Part shown: positions 57,501 through 64,000 of the stretch, one piece after another
How the letters are laid out: every line of letters starts with the position of its first letter
Numbering within the stretch: the stretch's first letter is position 1
NCBI GenBank assembly: GCA_016715325.1
Contig: JADKAL010000014.1
Location: 434,001 to 498,000, forward strand
DNA length: 64,000 nucleotides
Source of the DNA: Methylococcaceae bacterium
Lineage (GTDB): Bacteria; Pseudomonadota; Gammaproteobacteria; Methylococcales; Methylomonadaceae
Reading direction: 5' to 3'
Notes under the pieces: model-generated
What the model saw: only the letters and a program-made list of their open reading frames with translations
Database searches by the model: none
Told to the model about the DNA's origin: nothing
Position numbers and translations under genes: made by a program

Positions 57501-60149
57501 AGCTAAAGATATGTTGAGGACGTTACACTAGAAGGCTATCGAGGGTGAGTACGCTGCCGTCGGCAAAGCCAAAGCGGCCTGCGCTGACGCTGTTGAAGAC
57601 ATCGTTGGGGTTAATGGTTTCGATATGCACCTCGTCGCCGTTGCCAAGGTCGATCACCAAGGAACCTGTTCGCAAAGTAACATTACTCTGGCTGACGCCT
57701 TCGCCAAAGATCAGCGTGGTGTCCTGGTCAAAGTCGGTCACCGTATCGTGTCCGTCACCCTTGTTGAAGTAAATGATGTCCTTGCCGGCTCCTGCGGTCA
57801 CGGTGTCATCGCCTGCGCCGCCGCTCAGGATGTCGTCTCCGCCGCCGCCGTACAACCGGTCCGCGCCAGCCCCGCCCAGCACCACGTCATCGCCTTGATC
57901 GGCTTCGGGTATCAGGCCGTCTTTGTCGTCGCCATAAAGGATGTCATCGCCATCGCCGCCTTCCAGGTAATCGTCGCCCGTTTGCCCGGCGATCCAGTCG
58001 TTGCCGAGATTGCCGTACAGGATGTCGCCGCCCCCGCCCGAGGACACCAGCCGCAAGTTGCTGACCGCTGAAAACCCAGACAGCGGGGTTAAAGTATAGT
58101 CGTCCGTGGCTGTGGCGGCCCACGTCCAGTTAAAAGCGCTACTGACGATGACCGACACGGCATTTGGGTATGTATTGGCTGTTGACAGCATGTTGAGCGA
58201 AGCTTGGTTCCAGAGGTAGGAGAGGGCGCCGGAAGTTACCGATACCGTACTCGTAGACGGCGTATATTGGGCATCCCCCAGTAGCAGGTCAGCGCCGGCC
58301 CCGCCCCTGAGCAAATCCTCCCCGGCGCCGCCAAAGCCGACGTCGCTCTTGTGGCTGCCGTACAGGGAGTCGTTGCCGTTCTCCCCGCTCAGCCAATCGC
58401 CGCGGTCGGTGCTATCGGTCCCTTCGACTAGCCAAGCGCCATCGTCAGCGCCGCCCCATAAATGATCGCTGCCGAAGCCGCCTATCAACACGTCGGTCTG
58501 CGCGCCGCCGAAGGCGTGGTCGTTGTCGGTGGTTGTGGTGACGTTGACCCGGTTGAGACCGGTGCGGATAAAGTCCTGGCCGTCGCCGCCTTGCACCCAG
58601 TCGTCGCCGTCACCGGCGGAGCTGACAAAATTACTGGAGCCGCCCCCGGTGTTGATGATGTCATTGTAGGCACTACCTTGAAAGGTATCCTTGTTGCCGC
58701 CGCCGATGAAATGCAGGGCTTGGCTGGCGAGGCTGCCGTTCATAAGCAGGTAGGACGTGCTGGTGGAACGGTCCAGCAGCACACGTTCAGGGGACAACGG
58801 AAGTGGCGTAGGGTCTACGGTAATGCCAAAATCGCCCAACCCCCACTGACCGCTAGCTACCGCAGCCTTGGATACGCCAACGACAACATCGCTCGCACGG
58901 TCAATATCCGCCACGGCCTTGTATTCGCCGGTAACTGCGTCGCGCACCGACAACCGCCAAGTGTCGTTCACCGTCAGCCGCAATTCGTAATGCTGGTCGG
59001 CGCTGTAGTAACTTTTTACGTCGGCATGGTCGGGGCGGTATAAACCAGAGACAACCACGCCGTCGATAACGATTTGCCCCGTGCCGTCAGGGTCGATGAT
59101 GCGGTCGATGCCGCCTGTGCTTTGTAATTGGTAAGTGTCGTCGCCGAGGCCGCCTTCGAGAGTGTCGTTGCCGCCGTTGCCGGTGAAGATATTAGCGGCA
59201 TCATTACCGATCAGCTTGTCATTACCGCTGCCGCCGACGGCGTTTTCGATCCAGTTGGTGTTCCATGTGGCAAAGTTGGGGTCTTCCACCCGGTAAGCGA
59301 TGGCAATGAGTTGCTGGCTATCCCCTTCGGTCTTACCCACAAAGCTGAATTTACCGGGGTTGAGGTCGATGGTGACCGATTGGGTTTGATCGGACGCATC
59401 GATGGCATCTGTGCCGCCCGCATCCCGGCTTGCACGGCATCGGCGCCGGTCTTGAATTGGTAAATATTGTCATCTGTTGCGGTATTTTGGTTCACGCCGT
59501 ACAGCGTTTGGATCGCCAGGATGTCGTAGAGCATGGGTTTGGAAGCATACCATTTGGCATAACCCGGTATGCCCGTCATTGGTTCATATGACATAACGGT
59601 ATATTTTTGCCCAGGATCAGATGATAAAGGACTGGTTACCGGATCTCCTGGATAATTTTGTATGGGGTGATTTAAACCTAAAGCATGACCCAATTCATGT
59701 AAGAGGGTATTAAAGCCAGTTTGTCCAGGCTCAAGCTGACTGTTATTTATACCGGCGCTCCCACGTGTATTTAACACAATATCACTTGCAGAATTATCAC
59801 CACGGATTGCACCCCCAGGAATTGTCAAGGCATCGATTGTTTCATCTGTAATATTAGCCCCTATAACGACAATATCACCATGACCTGAATCATCAGGTAT
59901 TAGCTCTATGTTAGCGATACTCTCCCAAAGTTTGGCGGCATTATGAAAAACTAGTGCTTGGGTACCAGATATAGAAGTAATACTGCCATCCACTATTCCT
60001 TTTGATCCTGCCATCCAACTTTCCCAATACGATTGTATAATTGCATTATCGCCAAAAGCATAAGTCACTGACATTTTTTGCCCAGGAAGTTGATCCCATT
60101 TGAAATGATTCAAGGCGTTGATTATTTCCTGCTGAGTAAAATTTGCCAT
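54583..60149 (-). CDS. Very long RTX metalloprotease-like protein, split by an IS630-family element and a 1-bp frameshift
   Basis: Predicted type I-secreted protein. From 60149 it begins with a serralysin-type protease domain: zinc motif [14 protein letters not shown] (His151, Glu152, His155, His161) and Met-turn YTVMSY (Met186, Tyr188). RTX nonapeptides (GGxGxD) and a long beta region follow, then five 92-residue repeats. The C-terminus ADFVVT is a type I secretion signal. Two breaks exist: a missing G at the CCC run 59424-59426 (corrected frame reads [17 protein letters not shown]), and the IS at 56406-57528. Removing the IS with one TA and adding the base gives 1481 codons, exactly in frame. 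It is presumably inactive in this strain if the IS is real. Confidence 0.87.
54900..56280 (-). repeat. Five tandem 276-bp repeats encoding RTX modules
   Basis: The NLENL-encoding block recurs at 55002, 55278, 55554, 55830 and 56106, exactly 276 bases (92 codons) apart. Each unit encodes [20 protein letters not shown], a [11 protein letters not shown] calcium-binding segment, and [11 protein letters not shown]. Units 2-4 are nearly identical at DNA level, so recent expansion or gene conversion is likely. Confidence 0.9.
56406..57528 (+). mobile_element. IS630-family insertion sequence (degenerate) inside the RTX gene
   Basis: Ends are perfect 17-base inverted repeats (GTGTAACGTCCTCAACA at 56406-56422 and its complement at 57512-57528), flanked by TA at 56404-56405 and 57529-57530, the target duplication of this family. 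The plus-strand transposase starts near 56464 ([16 protein letters not shown]). It has a helix-turn-helix ([20 protein letters not shown]), the first Asp in [16 protein letters not shown], the second in ALHLIVD, and [12 protein letters not shown] with the Glu. It carries frame breaks in G or C runs (near 56512, 56611, 56775 and 57016) and a stop at 57232-57234 in LIVDH*ATH where Tyr is expected. Confidence 0.92.
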
Positions 60150-60180
60150 GTAAATATCCTAGGTTTAAATTGAAAAAAGG

Positions 60181-60813
60181 TTAAAATTTGAAATTGTCGG
60201 GCAAGAAAATATATTTCTCGCAATTTTGAATAAAATCTTCATCATGCTCAGATGGGTTGCACAACCAAGAAATTAAGTCTTTAGGAATATATTTTTTAAG
60301 CATGGCCAACAAGGCTTTGTGAAAAATGAGGTTATTGACAAACATATTTGCGTGTCCCAGTTTGAAAGATATGGGTGCAGCGAAACCTTCTGATCCAAGT
60401 TTTGGCTCATATTTATAGAGTTCTCTGAATGGCAATGACAAAAATTCAACGACCAGTTCATCAAGTTGCGCTTTTGTTAACTGTGCATAATGGTCAATCG
60501 GGATAATGTCTGGTTTAATAAAAGCCTTAGTTGATATCTCATTAATTATTTTATTTCCGTGGTAATGCACTTTGCCGTCTTGAAAAATTTTAATGTTATA
60601 TCTCTCGAAATTTTTTGAGAGATACTTAAGTTCGAAAATTACTGGATTTTGTATGTCCTCAGCTAGGCTTTCCTGGCAATAAGATATAAATAATAGAAAC
60701 AACATCAAAATATAACCAAACGCATAAGAGCGAGTCTTTTTTTGCCCAGGTAGATAATCCCATTTAAATTGTTGTAAAGCGTTTAATATTTCCTGCTGGG
60801 TAAAATCAGCCAT
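60181..60813 (-). CDS. Chimeric protein: RTX-protease N-terminal segment fused to a secreted DUF6438-like domain
   Basis: Residues 1-33 (MADFTQQEILNALQQFKWDY...) match the first 33 residues of the neighbouring RTX protease ([20 protein letters not shown]...). After YAFG the sequence changes to YILMLFLLFISYCQESLAED, a typical signal peptide, followed by a 170-residue domain (VIFELKYLSKNFERYNIKIFQDGKV, then YAQLTKAQLDELVVEFLSLPFRELY) that resembles DUF6438. Base composition also shifts to A+T-rich. An ATG at 60705 could start the exported part alone but has no good ribosome site. The gene precedes the protease gene by 31 bases on the same strand. Confidence 0.7.
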   Translation of the reverse strand: MADFTQQEILNALQQFKWDYLPGQKKTRSYAFGYILMLFLLFISYCQESLAEDIQNPVIFELKYLSKNFERYNIKIFQDGKVHYHGNKIINEISTKAFIKPDIIPIDHYAQLTKAQLDELVVEFLSLPFRELYKYEPKLGSEGFAAPISFKLGHANMFVNNLIFHKALLAMLKKYIPKDLISWLCNPSEHDEDFIQNCEKYIFLPDNFKF

Positions 60814-60833
60814 GTCATACTCTCCTCTGTTAA

Positions 60834-61250
60834 TTTAAGGCCGTAAGGCGCAATAACCAGCGGGCAGTGCGCCGTATTCCCGTTCGTGCCGCATTGTTCA
60901 AATTCATGTAAACCTCGTCCCGTTAATCCAGGCTTGTTTGATGGAAAACTATAGTTGATTTCAGTCCGCTTAATATAGGCGTTTGCTGGTGTTGTGAAGC
61001 AAGTCACATTATTTTGGATGGTTGTGTGAGCCGATTCACACCAAGGTTGCAAGGCGGATTTACCCAAGGCACTTGTATCTTAGGTTATAAAAGGCGCACA
61101 AACAGTTTAACATTTCGATATGCAAGGGTTTTCCGTGCGCCGTCATTCGCCGTATAAAAGTGGCGCACAACATTCGGCGGATTACGCCGCGCCCAAACGA
61201 AAGCGGCAAACCAAAACCCAATCTTGTTGCGCGGCTAATCCGCCTTACGG
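60834..61250. repeat. Cluster of degenerate palindromes between the chimera and the PPTase relic
   Basis: Three inverted repeats: GGCGGATTACGCCGCGC (61176-61192) with GCGCGGCTAATCCGCC (61229-61244); GGCGCAC (61093-61099) with GTGCGCC (61135-61141); and a weaker GGCGC/GCGCC pair near 60850-60876. The first is a near-perfect long stem. They resemble intergenic palindromic repeats rather than gene ends. No ORF here is convincing. Confidence 0.55.
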
Positions 61251-61252
61251 CC

Positions 61253-61805
61253 TTACGTCGCAAATCGCGCCAAGCTGCGGGAAATCCTCTCACAAGTTGT
61301 CAATTGCAATCCGGAAAGTTTGCGTATCGAGATAGCGCAATAAGGCAAGCCTTAACTTGCCGATCATCCCGAAATGGAGTTTAACTTATCGCATACGGGA
61401 AACAAGATAGCGATTGCAGTTGGTTATCGTTGCCAGTTAGGTATCGATATTGAATTGTGTAAAACCAGATCGAGCTTATCGGCATTGGTTGAGAAATGTT
61501 TTGATAAGGTTGAAAAGAATTATTGGCAGCAATTACCTGAAACCTTAAAAGCACAAGAATTCTATCGTTTTTGGACGCGTAAAGAAGCTTTTGTTAAAGC
61601 CACAGGCCGCGGAATTGCTTTAGGACTGAAGATCTGCGTTATCAATCCGAATCAGCCGAACACTTTCCTTAGAATTCCTGCAAAATTCGGTTTACCGTCG
61701 GAATGGCGCATTCACGATATAAATCAGCTAAACGACACGTCGATAGCGGGCGCTGTAGTAATCAAAACGGATAAAAAGCTTTTAATCGAACAGATATTTA
61801 TCTAG
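61253..61805 (+). pseudogene. Decayed, 5'-truncated copy of the phosphopantetheinyl transferase gene
   Basis: Matches 53723-54275 at offset 7530. The first 46 or so codons of the gene are absent. Two Tyr codons have become stops (Q-stop-GKP-stop-LAD where the intact gene has QYGKPYLAD). From the ATG at 61374 an open frame of 143 residues remains (LGIDIELCK and FWTRKEAFVKATGRG kept) but lacks the N-terminal half of the enzyme, so activity is unlikely. Confidence 0.88.
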
Positions 61806-61834
61806 CCGCAACTTAATGAAAAAAGTGGATTATA

Positions 61835-61860
61835 AGAAAAAACCGCCCCGAAAGGCGGTT
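61835..61860 (-). terminator. Rho-independent terminator of the FG-GAP gene
   Basis: On the minus strand AACCGCC, TTTCGG-type loop, GGCGGTT, then TTTTTT: a 7-bp GC-rich stem with U-tract. It lies about 235 bases past the stop of the gene at 62096-63997 and also closes convergent transcription from the PPTase relic. Confidence 0.8.
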
Positions 61861-62095
61861 GAAATATATGGAGTATTGATTTAACTTTACTAACTGCAAA
61901 ATCATTTCAACGGCTCAAATTATAAGGATCGCTTCAATTTTAACTGTGACTCCTTTCGCATTGATTTAATATAGTTTGTGACCGTTCTCTCAATATTCAC
62001 CTGAGATTATGTATATTTATGAATAGGACGATATTATCCTTCATACATGCACGCAGTCATTTCATAATGAGTTCAAGGACCTTCTAAAATGCACC
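61861..62095. other. 3' untranslated stretch of the FG-GAP gene
   Basis: About 235 A+T-rich bases between the stop at 62096 and the terminator. No gene seen. Confidence 0.4.
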
Positions 62096-63997
62096 TTAAT
62101 TTCCGATAACATAGTGATAAACCTTGCCGCATTCTTTTCCGGCAACGCAATTATCCCGGCGAGCTGCAACCAAAAAACTTAAGCCGGTATAGGCAATGGA
62201 AACAGCTCCGCCGAAATCACCGCCTAAATCCGTGCCGCCAAGTCCGGCGCTCGGTCCCGTAACTCTACCTTGTTGCACCCATGTGGTTCCTATCCGGTCG
62301 AACAGATATGCAGCCCCACAATTGCCGTTCACACAATCTGCGCTGTTAGTGCCGACAACCACACGTTTACCGTCCCCCGACATCGTTATCGATTCGCCGA
62401 AATAATTGAAGGAGTGAGAATCTGTTGCAGTAAATACGGACTCGAATTTCCATATAGCGCCTTGTCGGATAAACGAATACGCTGCGCCGCAGTCATTGTA
62501 ATCGCCTTTACAATCGCTTATGTTTGTTGTGCTCTCGGCAGTAATAACGGCGCGGTCTCCGATTGCGGACATTGCCAGCGCGGTGCCGAAATCTTTCGTT
62601 AATCGGGTCGGCGCAAACTTGATCGCTTGTATTTGTTTCCAGCCCGTCGGCGCCGCTAACCGTTGAAAGGCCCATGCCGTATCGCCTCCGGGCGCACCGA
62701 CAAAGGCCCAAAGACCGTCGCCTGAAATTGCAGTGGTTGCGCCGAAATAGCCTTGCGAAGCATCGTAAGTTGTCGTACTCACAAAGCGTTTCGGGCTTGT
62801 CCAGCCGTTTGTTCCGCGCTCAAAAATATAAGCAGCGCCGCATATGTCTGCAATTGACGTACACTTTGTTAATTGCGCGCCGACGATAGCCCGGTTGCCG
62901 TCATGTGAAAGCGAAACGGACGAACCGAACATGTCGTCTACGGAAACATTCGGAGTGGAGAGTAATTTTTCTAATACCCATTGAGTTCCTTGTTTTCGGT
63001 AAACCGGCAAATCGCCACAAGAATGAAAGACAGGTACAGGAATAAAACCGCCGATATATAAGGTAAAAATACCGGATGAGCCTACCATCACAGTACTGCC
63101 GTCTTTCGATATTGCGACCGACCAGCCGAACCATGCTGGATTTGTGCTGTTACATCTTAATGTAGTCGGTTTAATCAACTTCTGCGCCAGCGCCCAACCG
63201 GTTGCAGTGCGCTTATAAATGTAGGCGGCATTTCCGTCCGAGCCGATGACGGCTGTATTCCCGTCGCTGGAAAGCGCAATGGACCGGCCAAAACCTAAAA
63301 AAGGGGTTTGATCGTTTGCTGCGAGTGTCGTCTTTTTGGTAATTATGGGATCGATGACGATAGGAAACCGGGCATGTCGGGTTGACACTTCAAGTTTAAT
63401 GCGACCGTTTTCAACCTTCATGCTTGAAGGCAAGGTTTTCCCAGTAGAATCCATAGCGTATAGAGAACCGAAATACCAGCGATTATCGCCTTCGGAAAGT
63501 TCAATAGCATTACCCTGGCTTTGCGCCGCCCAACTGGTACTTAGTTCAATTACGAGTTCGTTGCCCATCGAATGCGGCACGTTGAAGCCTTGTTCAAGAC
63601 CTAGAGGACCGTTGATATACCACTCTTCGACAGTAGGATGCCGGTAACTGACGCGATTTTTCGAGATCTCCGGCTTGATTGACTTTAAATCGACCAAGTG
63701 TTGAGCATTACCGATTCGCGATAACTTAATGCGTAATGACCTTTCGCTATTAGATTTTGCTTCAGCGATGTCGACGCCATCATCATGAAATTGTAATCGC
63801 CAGTCCAATGCCGGATTTCTCCCTTGAATCCCATGTAAGGCATATTCTGCGCCTGCATCGCGTTGAATTTTTGCTATAGTCAATGGGCTGTAGTTCGAGA
63901 TAACCGCTGTACTTGTAACCGGTACGATTAGGTTTAGGAATCCAAAGAAACTGCAAAAAATACTAACTCTTGACGTTAACTTCTTGCGTGTGAACAT
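62096..63997 (-). CDS. Exported FG-GAP beta-propeller protein
   Basis: A 633-residue exported protein. The N-terminal signal segment (SIFCSFFGFLNLIVPVTSTA) is followed by a domain of about 200 residues (LGLEQGFNVP, ARFPIVIDPII). Seven FG-GAP-like repeats come next, each with a core such as FGRSIALSSDGNTAVIGS, FGWSVAISKDGSTVMVGS or FGESITMSGDGKRVVVGT, enough for a seven-bladed propeller. Cys pairs occur in loops (CTSIADICGAAY, CVNGNCGAAY). The start codon lies 3 bases from the window end, so an upstream start cannot be excluded. Likely cell surface or periplasm; the ligand is unknown. Confidence 0.75.
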   Translation of the reverse strand: MFTRKKLTSRVSIFCSFFGFLNLIVPVTSTAVISNYSPLTIAKIQRDAGAEYALHGIQGRNPALDWRLQFHDDGVDIAEAKSNSERSLRIKLSRIGNAQHLVDLKSIKPEISKNRVSYRHPTVEEWYINGPLGLEQGFNVPHSMGNELVIELSTSWAAQSQGNAIELSEGDNRWYFGSLYAMDSTGKTLPSSMKVENGRIKLEVSTRHARFPIVIDPIITKKTTLAANDQTPFLGFGRSIALSSDGNTAVIGSDGNAAYIYKRTATGWALAQKLIKPTTLRCNSTNPAWFGWSVAISKDGSTVMVGSSGIFTLYIGGFIPVPVFHSCGDLPVYRKQGTQWVLEKLLSTPNVSVDDMFGSSVSLSHDGNRAIVGAQLTKCTSIADICGAAYIFERGTNGWTSPKRFVSTTTYDASQGYFGATTAISGDGLWAFVGAPGGDTAWAFQRLAAPTGWKQIQAIKFAPTRLTKDFGTALAMSAIGDRAVITAESTTNISDCKGDYNDCGAAYSFIRQGAIWKFESVFTATDSHSFNYFGESITMSGDGKRVVVGTNSADCVNGNCGAAYLFDRIGTTWVQQGRVTGPSAGLGGTDLGGDFGGAVSIAYTGLSFLVAARRDNCVAGKECGKVYHYVIGN

Positions 63998-64000
63998 TTT

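Noticed and set aside
57625..59043. Plus-strand frames opposite the RTX protease middle region
   Set aside because: Valine/alanine-rich translations are the antisense of GGxGxD repeats in G+C-rich DNA. The minus frame has clear domain structure.
60783..61067. 94-residue minus-strand frame upstream of the chimeric gene
   Set aside because: It overlaps the clear start and ribosome site of the chimeric gene and has no recognisable content.

Overview
The window is chromosome of a gammaproteobacterial (type I) aerobic methanotroph, Methylococcaceae-like. The decisive evidence is a complete pmoCAB operon at 42588-45559 that keeps the copper ligands of particulate methane monooxygenase. Low-to-moderate G+C and the housekeeping genes fit the Methylomicrobium/Methylotuvimicrobium/Methylobacter group, but I cannot name a genus from sequence alone.

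Layout. 1-6965: phosphate block (pstA partial, pstC, pstS behind a good Pho box, sixA, and a CYTH/CHAD protein). 7461-11776: housekeeping on the minus strand (alpha/beta hydrolase, zinc metallopeptidase, mazG, adenosine-kinase-like PfkB, dgkA, gcvH). 12159-22463: a plus-strand signalling block made of two TonB-dependent receptor/YfiR pairs, a CHASE8 hybrid histidine kinase and a REC-GGDEF-EAL regulator. 22581-24528: adaptor protein, QueD-like and DUF1249 genes. 24595-39451: minus strand, with a giant DUF1631-GGDEF-EAL protein, agmatine deiminase, recN, nadK, a FecR/OmpA/CHASE2-HD-GYP cassette, CvfB and RapA. 39860-42298: small envelope proteins. 42427-45637: pmoCAB with its promoter, intercistronic hairpin and terminator. 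45880-47426: decayed IS3-family DNA. 47658-54275: porin-like protein, coaD, ferredoxin, acid phosphatase, gamma-glutamyltransferase and phosphopantetheinyl transferase. 54276-61805: accessory island with a very long RTX/serralysin-type gene split by an IS630-family element, a chimeric secreted protein, and a decayed second copy of the phosphopantetheinyl transferase gene. 62096-63997: FG-GAP beta-propeller protein.

Three points stand out. First, the receptor/YfiR/CHASE8-kinase/c-di-GMP block reads as one possible envelope-to-c-di-GMP signalling chain. It differs from the known YfiR-YfiN pair in that the CHASE8 sensor sits on a histidine kinase. Second, the RTX gene can be rebuilt exactly: removing the IS630 element with one TA and restoring one base gives a 1480-residue open frame. 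Third, at least six genes each carry a single one-base indel, mostly in homopolymer runs (pstC, second yfiR, REC-GGDEF-EAL, second glycine-zipper gene, DUF3313 lipoprotein, RTX protease). This looks more like sequencing error than natural decay, and the affected genes should be read as probably intact. Domain assignments come from reading motifs by eye; no database search was possible.
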